A stretch of 64,000 bases of DNA from NCBI RefSeq assembly GCF_042676085.1, contig NZ_JBHTKH010000001.1:1-64000 (forward strand), in the 5' to 3' direction. A program made the position numbers and the translations under genes. Position 1 is the stretch's first letter. The number at the start of each line of letters is the position of its first letter. Below the pieces are notes generated by a model, which saw nothing but the letters and a program-made list of their open reading frames with translations, was not told where the DNA came from and did no database searches. The DNA comes from Terrabacter terrigena (GTDB lineage Bacteria > Actinomycetota > Actinomycetes > Actinomycetales > Dermatophilaceae). Below are positions 43,768 to 53,119 of the stretch, in pieces.

Positions 43768-45273
43768 TCAGCGCGTGACGACGACGTATGCCGTGAGGTC
43801 GGCCTCGACGGCCGGCGTGACCTTGGCGCGCACGCGCGTGCCCTCGGCGACGTGCTCGCTCTCGAGGATCTCGGCCTCGTCGTGCAGGCGCGAGATGAGG
43901 TCGCCGCGGTCGTACGGCACGAGCACCTCGACCTCGATGTCAGGCTTCGGCAGCTCGTGGGCGATGAGTGCGCGCAGCTCGGCGAGGCCCTCGCCGGTGC
44001 GCGCCGAGACGGTCACGCAGTGCTTCTCGTGCCGGCGCAGGCGGTCGAGCACCTCCGGGTCGGCGATGTCGGCCTTGTTGACGACGATGATCTCCTTGAT
44101 CTGGTCGCCACCGACCTCGGCGAGCACGCCGCGGACGGCCGAGATCTGGCCCTCGGGGTCGGGGTGCGAGCCGTCGACGACGTGCAGGAGCAGGTCGGAG
44201 TCGCCGACCTCCTCCAGCGTCGACCGGAACGCCTCGACCAGCTGGTGCGGGAGGCTGCGCACGAACCCGACGGTGTCGGCGAGCGTGTAGACGCGGCCGT
44301 CGTCGGTCTCGGTGCGTCGGACGGTGGGGTCGAGCGTTGCGAAGAGCTGGTTCTCGACGAGCACCCCCGCACCGGTCAGCCGGTTGAGCAGCGAGCTCTT
44401 GCCGGCGTTCGTGTAGCCCGCGATGGCGACGGACGGCACACCACCGACACGGCGTGACTGGCGACGGGTGTCGCGGCTCGTCTTCATGCCCTTGATGTCA
44501 CGGCGGAGCTTGGCGATCTTGGTGTTGATGCGCCGCCGGTCGAGCTCGATCTTCGTCTCACCGGGGCCACGGGAGCCGATGCCCTCACCGCCGGCCACCC
44601 GGCCACCCGCCTGCCGGGACATCGACTCGCCCCAGCCACGCAGGCGTGGGAGGAGGTACTGGAGCTGGGCCAGCTCGACCTGTGCCCGGCCCTCCCGGCT
44701 CTTGGCGTGCTGGGCGAAGATGTCGAGGATCAGGGCCGTACGGTCGATGACCTTGACCTTGACGACGTCCTCGAGCGCGCGGCGCTGGCTCGGGGCGAGC
44801 TCGCCGTCGCAGATCACCGTGTCGGCGCCCTCGGCAACGACGATGTCGCGCAGCTCGACCGCCTTGCCCTTGCCGAGCCAGGTGGCCGGGTCGGGGCGCT
44901 GGCGCCGCTGGATGACGCCCTCGAGCACGGTCGAGCCGGCGGTCTCGGCGAGGGCTGCGAGCTCACGGATGGAGTTCTCGGCGTCGGCGGCGCTGCCCTC
45001 GGTCCAGACCCCGGCCAGCACGACGCGCTCGAGGCGCAGCTGGCGGTACTCGACCTCGGTGATGTCCTCGAGCTCGGTCGACAGTCCCTGGACGCGGCGC
45101 AGGGCTGCGCGCTCCTCGCGTTCGAGCTGGTCGCCGTCGTAGAGGGGGAACTCGGCCCCGTCGGTCTCGTGGCCTTCGGCAGCCAGCGCGGTGGCGCGGG
45201 TGCCGAAAAGGTCGCGCTCGCGGTCTGCGCCGCGAGCGGTTTCGCCGGTGTGATGGTGGTGGTTGCTCGTCAT
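43768..45273 (-). CDS. hflX: GTPase HflX
   Basis: A 501-residue HflX, a GTPase that splits stalled ribosomes after stress. The N-terminal nucleotide-binding domain holds LAGVWTEG and GKGKAVELRDIV. The G domain begins at GYTNAGKSSLLNRLTGAGV, with DTVGFVRSLPH and NKAD. The ATG at 45273 is chosen because GGGAG lies 5 bp upstream. It is divergent from the small methyltransferase gene by 86 bp. Confidence 0.96.
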   Translation of the reverse strand: MTSNHHHHTGETARGADRERDLFGTRATALAAEGHETDGAEFPLYDGDQLEREERAALRRVQGLSTELEDITEVEYRQLRLERVVLAGVWTEGSAADAENSIRELAALAETAGSTVLEGVIQRRQRPDPATWLGKGKAVELRDIVVAEGADTVICDGELAPSQRRALEDVVKVKVIDRTALILDIFAQHAKSREGRAQVELAQLQYLLPRLRGWGESMSRQAGGRVAGGEGIGSRGPGETKIELDRRRINTKIAKLRRDIKGMKTSRDTRRQSRRVGGVPSVAIAGYTNAGKSSLLNRLTGAGVLVENQLFATLDPTVRRTETDDGRVYTLADTVGFVRSLPHQLVEAFRSTLEEVGDSDLLLHVVDGSHPDPEGQISAVRGVLAEVGGDQIKEIIVVNKADIADPEVLDRLRRHEKHCVTVSARTGEGLAELRALIAHELPKPDIEVEVLVPYDRGDLISRLHDEAEILESEHVAEGTRVRAKVTPAVEADLTAYVVVTR

Positions 45274-45359
45274 GTTCTCCCTATGGTCCCAAGGTGCAAC
45301 GCCGGTGGCCACTCGTTTGTGCCCGTCGCGTCGACCGCCGTCCCGATACGGTGGCCCGG

Positions 45360-45971
45360 ATGAGCGAGCCGAGCGACCACTACTTCAGCGCAGAGCCGGC
45401 CACACCGGAGGAGCGCCGCACCATCGAGGTGACCCTCGAGGGGCGCAGTCTCGCCCTCACGACCGCCCGCGGCGTCTACTCTCCCGACCGCCTCGACCCC
45501 GGCACCGCCGTCCTCCTCGCCGGTGCGCCCGACCCGAGCCCCACCGGTGAGCTGCTCGACGTCGGCTGCGGGTGGGGCCCGATCTCCATCACGATGGCGC
45601 TGCGCTCCCCTGGTGCCAGGGTCTGGGGCATCGACGTCAACCGCCGCTCCCTCGACCTCGCGCGCACCAACGCGTCGGCCGCGGGCGTCGGCTCGATCCG
45701 GTTCTGCGAGCCCGACGACGTGCCCGGCGACCTCCGGTTCTCCACGATCTGGTCGAACCCGCCGATCCACGTGGGCAAGGCGGCGCTGCACGACCTGCTC
45801 GAGCGGTGGCTCCCCCGCCTCGCCGACGACGGCGTCGCGCACCTCGTGGTGCAGAAGCACCTTGGTTCGGACTCCCTCCAGAAGTGGCTGAACGCCCAGC
45901 CGTGGGGCCTGACCTGCACCCGGTTGTCGTCGGCGAAGGCGTTCCGCATCCTCGAGGTGCGTCGAGCCTGA
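45360..45971 (+). CDS. Class I SAM methyltransferase (RsmC/MTS-like)
   Basis: A 203-residue methyltransferase of the MTS (small) family. Motif I is LLDVGCGWGPISI and motif IV NPPIHVGK, the NPPxH type used for base or protein amide methylation, as in RsmC. The N-terminal HYFSAEP and RGVYSPDRLDPGTAVLL are also typical. It is a lone plus-strand gene between hflX and dapF. The target, probably rRNA, is not proven. Confidence 0.85.
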   Translation: MSEPSDHYFSAEPATPEERRTIEVTLEGRSLALTTARGVYSPDRLDPGTAVLLAGAPDPSPTGELLDVGCGWGPISITMALRSPGARVWGIDVNRRSLDLARTNASAAGVGSIRFCEPDDVPGDLRFSTIWSNPPIHVGKAALHDLLERWLPRLADDGVAHLVVQKHLGSDSLQKWLNAQPWGLTCTRLSSAKAFRILEVRRA

Positions 45972-46078
45972 TGCCGCCCACGGGGCCGGCTCGGTCGTGC
46001 TCCGTGGCAGGTACCCGCGGCGGGCCGCCGCCCCCGCCAACCCTGCAGAGGGTCGGCCCGCCACCGTGCTGCTGCACG

Positions 46079-46127
46079 GGTCGGGACACTGGTGGGGTCG
46101 GGACACTGGTGGGGTCGGGCACGTGGG
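46079..46127. repeat. 17-bp tandem repeat in dapF downstream region
   Basis: GGTCGGGACACTGGTGG occurs at 46079-46095 and 46096-46112, then GGTCGGGCACGTGGG as a diverged third copy. It lies in the 202-bp intergenic region between the converging methyltransferase and dapF genes. No gene is seen there. Confidence 0.85.
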
Positions 46128-46173
46128 TCGCCCGCGAGCTCGCCGACCTCGACCGCGGCGAGGGCCGGACGGG

Positions 46174-47025
46174 TCAGAGCGGGAAGTCGCCGTCGGCGAC
46201 GAGCGCGGCCGGGCCGGCGAGCTCGACGCGCTGACCGGGCAGCGGGGTCACGGTCAGGCGACCGCCGGGCACGTCGACGATCCACGGGCCGAGGTCCTCG
46301 ACGCCCGACCAGAAGCGGGTCGCGAGGGCGGCAGCCGCAGCACCCGTGCCGCACGACCGGGTCTCGCCGACGCCCCGCTCGTGGACCCGCATCTCGATGT
46401 GACCCGGGCCGACTGCCCGGACGAACTCGACGTTGGCGCCGTCGGCACGCTCGGGATGCAGCTGTGGCGCCTCGGACAGGTCGAGGTTCTCGAGCGTGAT
46501 GCCCTCGGGCAGCATGACGACCGCGTGGGGGTTGCCGAGGTCGAGCGAGAGCGCCGGCACGGGCTTGCCGTGGCGTGGCCGGACCATGATGTCGAAGCCG
46601 TCACGGCGCGCCCCCTCCTCGTCGGCGAGGCGCCACGGGCCGAGGTCGACCGCATACCCCTGCTCGACGACGCGGACCGTCTTGACGCCGGCCCGGGTGG
46701 CGATCGAGAAGCTGGACCCGAAGGCGAGTCCCTCGCGGCGCAGGTAGGCGGCGAAGACGCGGGTGCCGTTGCCGCACATCTCGGCGAGGGAGCCGTCCGC
46801 GTTGCGGTAGTCCATGAACCACTCGGCCTCGGGGGCCTGGGCCCGCACGGCGTCGTCGGTGGCGTGCGCCGTGCGGACGACGCGGATGACGCCGTCGGCC
46901 CCGAGGCCGGCATGGCGGTCGGCGATGCGCTGCACCTGGGCAGGCGTGAGCTCGAGCGAGCCCTCGAGGTCAGGGACCAGGACGAAGTCGTTCTCGGTGC
47001 CGTGGCCCTTGGTGAAGCGCGTCAT
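46174..47025 (-). CDS. dapF: Diaminopimelate epimerase
   Basis: DapF (283 residues) interconverts LL- and meso-diaminopimelate, supplying lysine and peptidoglycan crosslink residues. Both active-site cysteines are present: MCGNGTR and ETRSCGTGA. The N-terminal FTKGHGTENDFVLVPD is typical. The start ATG at 47025 gives GGAG spacing of about 10; one codon group upstream (47034) is another option. It overlaps or abuts miaA, forming one transcript miaA-dapF. Confidence 0.95.
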   Translation of the reverse strand: MTRFTKGHGTENDFVLVPDLEGSLELTPAQVQRIADRHAGLGADGVIRVVRTAHATDDAVRAQAPEAEWFMDYRNADGSLAEMCGNGTRVFAAYLRREGLAFGSSFSIATRAGVKTVRVVEQGYAVDLGPWRLADEEGARRDGFDIMVRPRHGKPVPALSLDLGNPHAVVMLPEGITLENLDLSEAPQLHPERADGANVEFVRAVGPGHIEMRVHERGVGETRSCGTGAAAAALATRFWSGVEDLGPWIVDVPGGRLTVTPLPGQRVELAGPAALVADGDFPL

Positions 47026-47026
47026 G

Positions 47027-47992
47027 TCAGCCATTCTCCGGTATGCCGTGTGGCGTGGCCGCACCCGCCGCGCTGATCGCGGCCAGGGCCTGGTCGAGCA
47101 GGTCGTCCGCGAGGGCGTCGAGCCACACGATGCGCGGGTCGGGGCGGAACCACGACTCCTGTCGGCGTGCGTAGCGTCGGGTCGCCTGCGCGGTGTCCAG
47201 GCGGGCCTCGGCCTCGTCGAGCCGCCCGTCGACCACGGCGATCGCCTGGCTGTAGCCAATGGCCCGGCTCGCCGTGACCCCGTCCCTGAGCCCCTGCCCG
47301 AGCAGAGTCTCGGTCTCGTGGCGCAGGCCCTGCTCCCACATCCGGTCGACGCGTCGGGCGATGCGGGTGTCGAGCACCTCGCGATCGACGCGCAGGCCGA
47401 GCAGCACCGCGGGCGACAGCAGCTCACGCTTCGGCATGGAGGCGCTGAACGGCCGACCGGTCAGCTCGACGACCTCCAGCGCACGGACGACGCGACGCAC
47501 GTTGCCGGGCAGGATCGCGGCGGCAGCCTGCGGGTCAGCGGCGCGGAGCCGGGCGTGCAGGGCGTCGCCGCCGACCTCCTCCGCCTCCGACTCCAGCCGG
47601 GCGCGCACGAGCGGGTCGGTGGGCGGTATCTCGAGCCGGTCGAGGGCGGCTCGCACGTACAGGCCGGAACCGCCGACGAGCACTGCGCGGTGACCACGGC
47701 CGGCGATTCCCGCGAAGTCGCTCCGCGCGGCCTGCTGGTACGCGGCGACGCTGGCTTCCTCGCTGACGTCGAGGACGTCGAGCTCGTGGTGCGCGACGCC
47801 CCGCCGCTCGGCGGGCGCCAGCTTGGCGGTGCCGATGTCCATGCCGCGGTAGAACTGCATGGCGTCGGCGTTGACCACCTCGCCGTCCAGGCGCTCGGCG
47901 AGGTCGAGCGCGAGGTCGGACTTGCCGGTGGCCGTGGCACCCACGACAGCGACGATCGGGAGGGTCGCCCCCTCGCCGGACTCAGTGCTCAA
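47027..47992 (-). CDS. miaA: tRNA dimethylallyltransferase MiaA
   Basis: MiaA (321 residues) prenylates A37 of tRNAs reading U-starting codons. The P-loop is GATATGKSDLAL, followed by NADAMQFYRGMDIGTAK, VGGSGLYVRAALD and AIGYSQ. The TTG start at 47992 is preceded by GGGAGAG, matching the family N-terminus; the upstream frame overlaps def and is noise. MiaB, encoded upstream, methylthiolates the same base. Confidence 0.95.
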   Translation of the reverse strand: MSTESGEGATLPIVAVVGATATGKSDLALDLAERLDGEVVNADAMQFYRGMDIGTAKLAPAERRGVAHHELDVLDVSEEASVAAYQQAARSDFAGIAGRGHRAVLVGGSGLYVRAALDRLEIPPTDPLVRARLESEAEEVGGDALHARLRAADPQAAAAILPGNVRRVVRALEVVELTGRPFSASMPKRELLSPAVLLGLRVDREVLDTRIARRVDRMWEQGLRHETETLLGQGLRDGVTASRAIGYSQAIAVVDGRLDEAEARLDTAQATRRYARRQESWFRPDPRIVWLDALADDLLDQALAAISAAGAATPHGIPENG

Positions 47993-48041
47993 CGGGTCTC
48001 TCCCGGCGTCCTGCCCTCGGAAGATCGGCCACCGACGGCGC

Positions 48042-48656
48042 TCAACCGATGAGCTCGTCGGCGTGCTCGTCGCTGGGGTCCTCGTCGTGGCCGAAGGGGT
48101 CGCGGTCGACGCCGGGGTGCCACGAGCTGCCCGGCTTGCCCCAGCCGTTGCGCTTGACCGCCTTTCGGGCCTTCTTCGACTGCCGCTCGTCGAGCCGGTC
48201 GACGTAGAGCGTGCCGTTGAGGTGGTCGTACTCGTGCTGCATGCACCGCGCGAACCACCCCGTGGCGTCGAACTCCACACGGTTGCCGTCGAGGTCGAAC
48301 CCGACGACGTGGGCCCGGTCCGCCCGCTTGAGCGGGAACGCCTCGCCGGGCACCGAGAGGCAGCCCTCGGTCTCCTCGTCGGGGTCGGGCCGCTCCTGCG
48401 GGATCTTCGAGGTCGTGACCGTGGGGTTGATGACGTGACCCTGCTCGGGCACGCCGTCGTCGTTGGCCATCTTCCAGATGAAGACCCGAAGCCCGACACC
48501 CACCTGGGGCGCGGCGAGGCCGACGCCGTTCGCGGCGACATTCGTCTCGTACATGTCCTCGACGAGCGTCCGCAGGTCGTCGTCGAACTCGGTCACGAGG
48601 GCAGCCGAGCGGTGCAGGACGGGCTCACCCGTGATGACGATGGGGCGCACAGACAT
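48042..48656 (-). CDS. def: Peptide deformylase
   Basis: A 204-residue deformylase that removes N-formyl groups from nascent proteins. All three motifs are present: GVGLAAPQVG, EGCLSVPGE and CMQHEYDHLNG. The C-terminal 40 residues are a polar extension. No Shine-Dalgarno is seen before the ATG at 48656; an in-frame TTG lies four codons earlier. Placement between miaB and miaA is unusual but on the same strand. Confidence 0.95.
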   Translation of the reverse strand: MSVRPIVITGEPVLHRSAALVTEFDDDLRTLVEDMYETNVAANGVGLAAPQVGVGLRVFIWKMANDDGVPEQGHVINPTVTTSKIPQERPDPDEETEGCLSVPGEAFPLKRADRAHVVGFDLDGNRVEFDATGWFARCMQHEYDHLNGTLYVDRLDERQSKKARKAVKRNGWGKPGSSWHPGVDRDPFGHDEDPSDEHADELIG

Positions 48657-48698
48657 GCGCCAAGTCAAGCATGACGGCTCGAGGGGCCCCGAATCGGC

Positions 48699-50252
48699 TC
48701 AGGTCGTCGCGCAGCCGGGCGCGACCTGCGCGAGCGCCGGACGTCCGACCGACGGCATACCGAGGCTGACGGCCGGCTTGCCCGTGCCCTGCGGAGCGTC
48801 CTGCAGCGCCGCCCAGGCGTCTCCGCCGGGCGTGCGCCGGACGGCATACGTGCCCCCCTCGACGCCGGAGTCGGCGACGAGGTGGTGCGGGGCGCCGTAG
48901 GTCACGGCAACGGTGACCACGTCGCCGGGGCGGGGCACCTCGGCGCCCTCGGGCACCGCGAAGTGCACGAGCCGGTTGTCGCGTGCCCGACCGGACAGGC
49001 GCTTGGTCTCGGCGTCCTTGCGGCCCTCGGAGGGCGCCACGAGCACCTCGACCTCACGCCCCTCGAGCGTGCGGTTCTCCGCCCAGCTGACCTCCTCCTG
49101 GAGCGCGATGAGCCGGTCGAAGCGCTCCTGGACGACGGCCTTGGGCACCTGGTCGTCCATCGTGGCGGCCGGGGTGCCCGGCCGGATGGAGTACTGGAAG
49201 GTGAAGGCGCTCGAGAAGCGGGACTCACGCACGACGTCGAGCGTGTGCTGGAAGTCCTCCTCGGTCTCGCCGGGGAAGCCGACGATGAGGTCGGTCGTGA
49301 TCGCGGCCTCGGGGATGTGGCGCCGGACGTTCTCGATGATGCCCAGGAACTTCGTGCTGCGGTAGGACCGCCGCATGTCCTTGAGGACCTTGTCGGAGCC
49401 GGACTGCAGCGGCATGTGCAGGCTCGGCATGACGCTGGGGGTCTCGGCCATGGCGAGGATGACGTCCTCGGTGAAGGCGGCCGGGTGTGGGCTGGTGAAG
49501 CGGACCCGCTCGAGCCCCTCGATCTCGCCGCAGGCCCGCAGGAGCTTGCCGAAGGCGAGGCGGTCGCCGAACTCGACGCCGTAGGTGTTGACGTTCTGCC
49601 CGAGCAGGGTCACCTCGACGACGCCCTGGGCCACGAGCGCCTCGATCTCGGCGAGGATCTCGCCGGGCCGGCGGTCCTGCTCCTTGCCCCGCAGGCTCGG
49701 GACGATGCAGAAGGTGCAGGTGTTGTTGCAGCCGACGGAGATCGACACCCAGGCGCTGTAGGCCGAGTCGCGACGCGTGGGCAGGGTCGACGGGAAGACC
49801 TCGAGGCTCTCGAGGATCTCGACCTCCGCGCGACGGTTGTGGGCCGCCCGGTCGAGCAGGGCGGGCAGCGACCCGATGTTGTGGGTGCCGAAGACGACGT
49901 CGACCCAGGGCGCACGCTGGACGATGGCGCCGCGGTCCTTCTGGGCCATGCAGCCCCCGACGGCGATCTGCATGTCGGGGTTCCTGAGCTTCGCCGGGCG
50001 CAGCTGGCCGAGGTTGCCGTAGAGCTTGTTGTCGGCGTTCTCGCGCACCGCGCAGGTGTTGAACACGACGACGTCGGCGACCTCGGGCCGCTCCCCCACC
50101 GGCAGGCTGGCGAGGTCGACGTAACCGGCCGTCTCGAGGAGGCCGGCCAGGCGCTCGCTGTCGTGGACGTTCATCTGGCACCCGTGGGTGCGCACGTCGT
50201 AGGTCCTGCTCCCGGTGGCGGCGGGCTTCTGCGCGGAGGTCTGCATAGTCAT
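48699..50252 (-). CDS. miaB: tRNA-2-methylthio-N6-dimethylallyladenosine synthase MiaB
   Basis: A 517-residue radical-SAM methylthiotransferase. The N-terminal UPF0004 domain has cysteines in THGCQMN, FNTCAVRE and VGGCMAQ. The SAM cluster motif is GCNNTCTFCIVP, and a TRAM RNA-binding domain lies near residue 370-450 (LEGREVEVLVA). It acts on tRNAs first modified by MiaA. The first of two neighbouring ATGs (50252 and 50246) is used; neither has a clear ribosome-binding site. Confidence 0.95.
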   Translation of the reverse strand: MTMQTSAQKPAATGSRTYDVRTHGCQMNVHDSERLAGLLETAGYVDLASLPVGERPEVADVVVFNTCAVRENADNKLYGNLGQLRPAKLRNPDMQIAVGGCMAQKDRGAIVQRAPWVDVVFGTHNIGSLPALLDRAAHNRRAEVEILESLEVFPSTLPTRRDSAYSAWVSISVGCNNTCTFCIVPSLRGKEQDRRPGEILAEIEALVAQGVVEVTLLGQNVNTYGVEFGDRLAFGKLLRACGEIEGLERVRFTSPHPAAFTEDVILAMAETPSVMPSLHMPLQSGSDKVLKDMRRSYRSTKFLGIIENVRRHIPEAAITTDLIVGFPGETEEDFQHTLDVVRESRFSSAFTFQYSIRPGTPAATMDDQVPKAVVQERFDRLIALQEEVSWAENRTLEGREVEVLVAPSEGRKDAETKRLSGRARDNRLVHFAVPEGAEVPRPGDVVTVAVTYGAPHHLVADSGVEGGTYAVRRTPGGDAWAALQDAPQGTGKPAVSLGMPSVGRPALAQVAPGCATT

Positions 50253-50406
50253 GGCATCGACAAGGGTACGGCGTGCGCCCGCCGGGGACGGCACGCGCGG
50301 AACGAGCGTCGTCGCGTGCGCACGGGGCGGAGGCCGTGCGGGCCCGCTGACGGGACACCGGCACGCCCGGGAATAGGCCGCCGACCCGATCCGTTGACCT
50401 CACTGC

Positions 50407-50456
50407 TTGACAGTTCAACCATTTTCCGGCACCATAGTTGTTGAACATTTAACCAC
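50407..50456 (+). promoter_or_regulatory. AT-rich promoter/operator region of yceI
   Basis: TTGACA at 50407 could be a -35 element. GTTCAA (50413) and TTGAAC (50441) form an inverted pair, and GTTGTTGAA-CA-TTTAACCAC (50437-50456) is a near-palindrome matching at seven of nine pairs. TTGAA-type half-sites with a short centre resemble MarR/OhrR operators. It is strikingly AT-rich for this genome. Confidence 0.45.
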
Positions 50457-50477
50457 CTACTTCAAAGGACGCATCCC

Positions 50478-51086
50478 ATGGGTTTCTTCAACCGCAGCAA
50501 GTCCGAGGCCGAGACCATCGAGGCTCCCTCCGTCGCCGTCTCCGACATCTCCGGTGACTACACCCTCGACCCGAGCCACACGCGCATCGGCTTCTCGGCC
50601 CGTCACGCGATGGTCACCAAGGTCCGCGGCAACTTCGAGCAGTTCGAGGGCTCGGCCACGGTCGACACCGCGAACCCGGCCAACTCCTCGGTCAAGGTCG
50701 TCATCGAGGCCGCTTCGGTCACGACGCACAACGAGCAGCGCGACGGCCACCTCAAGACCCCCGACTTCTTCGACGTCGCCAACTACCCGCAGATCACGTT
50801 CGTCTCGACGAACGTCGAGCGCGACGGCTCCGAGTGGGCCATCACCGGCGACCTGACGATCAACGGCGTGACCAAGTCGATCACCGTCCCCTTCGAGGAG
50901 ACGGGCTCGGCCAAGGACCCGTTCGGCAACACCCGCGTCGGCTTCGAGGGTGAGACCACCATCGACCGCACCGAGTGGAACCTCTCCTTCAACGCGGCTC
51001 TCGAGACCGGCGGCGTCCTCGTGAGCGAGAAGGTCAAGCTCGAGTTCGACGTCTCGGCGATCGCCGTCGTGCCCGCGCAGGCCTGA
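50478..51086 (+). CDS. YceI-family lipid-binding protein
   Basis: A 202-residue YceI-like protein whose fold is a lipocalin-like barrel that binds polyisoprenoid chains. Family signatures are YTLDPSHTRIGFSARHAMVTKVRGNFEQFEG, the HLKTPDFFDVANYPQITF motif and NGVTKSITVPFE. There is no signal peptide, so it is cytoplasmic, unlike E. coli YceI. Its AT-rich promoter and own terminator show it is a single-gene unit set in the recA-miaB region. Confidence 0.92.
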   Translation: MGFFNRSKSEAETIEAPSVAVSDISGDYTLDPSHTRIGFSARHAMVTKVRGNFEQFEGSATVDTANPANSSVKVVIEAASVTTHNEQRDGHLKTPDFFDVANYPQITFVSTNVERDGSEWAITGDLTINGVTKSITVPFEETGSAKDPFGNTRVGFEGETTIDRTEWNLSFNAALETGGVLVSEKVKLEFDVSAIAVVPAQA

Positions 51087-51107
51087 GCCTCCCGCACCAC
51101 ACCCGAA

Positions 51108-51137
51108 GGGGGTGGGGACCGAAAGGTCCTCACCCCC
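51108..51137. terminator. yceI terminator
   Basis: GGGGGTGGGGACC-GAAA-GGTCCTCACCCCC: a 13-bp stem (one G-U pair) with a GAAA tetraloop, 21 bp after the yceI stop. Confidence 0.92.
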
Positions 51138-51209
51138 TCGTGCTGTCTCGGGCACACCGCACCCCACCGCCCTGCCGCGAGCGCGACGGGTCTGGCCCGG
51201 CCGGCCGGG

Positions 51210-52067
51210 TCAGTCGCGCTGGTGCTCGGGCAGGCCGTCGATGGCGTCGCGGATGACCGGCCACGCCAGCTCGCCGGAGTAGCCCTTGCGTGCCAGCATC
51301 CCGGCCAGCCGCCGGGCCTGGACCCCGGAAGGCAGGCCACCCATGCTCCGGAGCTTCTTGGCGACGAGCTGCTCGGCGCGGACGCGCTCGTCGCCGGCGC
51401 CGACCTGGCCGAGCGCCTCGTCGGCGACCTCCTGGTCGATGCCCTGCTTGCGCAGCTCGTGGGCGAGCGCACGCCTGGCCAGCCCCTTGCCCGCCTGGCG
51501 CGACCGCACGAGCATCTGGGCGAAGGCCTCGTCGTCGACGAGCCCTACCTCTGTCATGCGGTCGAGGACCTTGGCGGCGATCGCGTCGTCGCACCCGCGC
51601 TGCCGCAGCTTCTTCTCGAGCTGGACCCTGCTGCGCGGTGCCATGCTCAGCTGGCGCAGCACGATGGCCCGGGCGACCGACTCGGCGTCGGCCTCGGGGA
51701 CCTCAGTCTCGGGGTCGTCGGGCGGCGGCGCCCACCCCGCCCGCTTCCCGTCGTCGGCGGAGCCGGACTCGGCATGCCCCGGGGGCATCGCCCAGTCGGG
51801 CCGGTCGGCAGGGTCTGCGGCGGCCCACCCGGTGCGCGACTGACCACGACCCCCGCGCCGTGAGCCGCCGTTGTCGCGACGGCCGGGACGGCCGGGACCT
51901 CCGCGGCGGCCGCCGCCTGCAGGCGTGCCTTCGCCGGGCCCCCGGCTCGCGCGAGCCTCGCCGTCAGGTGCGGCCGCCCGCGCCTTGACGACACCCTGCG
52001 CCTCGGCGAGGGCGGCAGCAGCGCGGGCGAGCCGTTCCTGGGTGGACTCGTGTGCCGGATCAGCCAC
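51210..52067 (-). CDS. recX: Regulatory protein RecX with long N-terminal extension
   Basis: A 285-residue RecX, which binds RecA filaments and limits strand exchange. The helical RecX domain begins near residue 130 (SVARAIVLRQLSMAPRSRVQLEKKLRQRG) and continues to the end. The first 125 residues are a disordered, Gly/Arg/Pro-rich stretch not found in short RecX proteins, which may bind DNA nonspecifically. The GTG start lies 2 bp from the recA stop, so it is translated by coupling. Confidence 0.9.
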   Translation of the reverse strand: MADPAHESTQERLARAAAALAEAQGVVKARAAAPDGEARASRGPGEGTPAGGGRRGGPGRPGRRDNGGSRRGGRGQSRTGWAAADPADRPDWAMPPGHAESGSADDGKRAGWAPPPDDPETEVPEADAESVARAIVLRQLSMAPRSRVQLEKKLRQRGCDDAIAAKVLDRMTEVGLVDDEAFAQMLVRSRQAGKGLARRALAHELRKQGIDQEVADEALGQVGAGDERVRAEQLVAKKLRSMGGLPSGVQARRLAGMLARKGYSGELAWPVIRDAIDGLPEHQRD

Positions 52068-52069
52068 GA

Positions 52070-53119
52070 TCAGAAGTCGACGGGCACGTCCGCGACCTCG
52101 GCGGGCTTGTCGACGCGCGGCCCGACACCGAGCTTCTCCTTGACCTTCTTCTCGATCTCGTCGGCGAGGTCGGGGTTGTCCTTGAGGAAGTTCCGGGCGT
52201 TCTCCTTGCCCTGGCCGAGCTGGTCGCCCTCGTAGGTGTACCAGGCACCGGCCTTGCGGACGAAGCCGTGCTCGACGCCCATGTCGATGAGCCCTCCCTC
52301 GCGGGAGATGCCCTGGCCGTAGAGGATGTCGAACTCGGCCTGCTTGAAGGGCGGCGACACCTTGTTCTTGACGACCTTGACGCGGGTGCGGTTGCCGACC
52401 GGGTCGGTGCCGTCCTTGAGCGTCTCGATGCGGCGGACGTCGAGTCGCACCGACGCATAGAACTTCAGCGCCTTGCCGCCGGTGGTCGTCTCGGGCGAGC
52501 CGAACATGACCCCGATCTTCTCGCGGAGCTGGTTGATGAAGATCGCCGTCGTGCCCGTGTTGTTGAGCGCACCGGTCAGCTTGCGCAGCGCCTGGCTCAT
52601 GAGGCGGGCCTGCAGACCCACGTGGCTGTCGCCCATCTCGCCCTCGATCTCGGCGCGCGGCACCAGCGCGGCGACGGAGTCGATGACGATGATGTCGATG
52701 GCCCCGGAACGGATCAGCATGTCGGCGATCTCGAGCGCCTGCTCACCGGTGTCGGGCTGCGACACGAGCAGGGCGTCGGTGTCGACGCCGAGCTTCTTCG
52801 CGTAGTCGGGGTCGAGCGCGTGCTCGGCGTCGATGAACGCCGCGATGCCGCCGGCCCGCTGGGCGTTGGCGACCGCGTGGAGCGCGACCGTCGTCTTGCC
52901 CGAGGACTCGGGGCCGTAGACCTCGATGATGCGACCGCGGGGCAGTCCGCCGATACCGAGGGCCACGTCGAGGGCGATCGAGCCGGTCGGGATGACCTCG
53001 ATCGGCGGCCGGACGTCGTCACCGAGACGCATCACCGCACCCTTGCCGTAGCTCTTCTCGATCTGGCCCATCACCGAGGAGAGCGCCTTGTCCTTGTCCT
53101 TCTCCTGCACCGATGCCAT
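52070..53119 (-). CDS. recA: Recombinase A
   Basis: A 349-residue RecA, the recombination ATPase that also triggers LexA cleavage. Walker A is GPESSGKTT in IIEVYGPESSGKTTVALH, and GVMFGSPETTTGGKALKFYAS contains the L2 region. No intein is present. AGGAG lies 7 bp before the ATG. A perfect SOS box lies about 180 bp upstream at 53297-53310. Confidence 0.98.
   Translation of the reverse strand: MASVQEKDKDKALSSVMGQIEKSYGKGAVMRLGDDVRPPIEVIPTGSIALDVALGIGGLPRGRIIEVYGPESSGKTTVALHAVANAQRAGGIAAFIDAEHALDPDYAKKLGVDTDALLVSQPDTGEQALEIADMLIRSGAIDIIVIDSVAALVPRAEIEGEMGDSHVGLQARLMSQALRKLTGALNNTGTTAIFINQLREKIGVMFGSPETTTGGKALKFYASVRLDVRRIETLKDGTDPVGNRTRVKVVKNKVSPPFKQAEFDILYGQGISREGGLIDMGVEHGFVRKAGAWYTYEGDQLGQGKENARNFLKDNPDLADEIEKKVKEKLGVGPRVDKPAEVADVPVDF

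Noticed and set aside
46079..46127. Tandem repeats as a CRISPR array
   Set aside because: Repeats are directly adjacent with no spacers and no cas genes are near.
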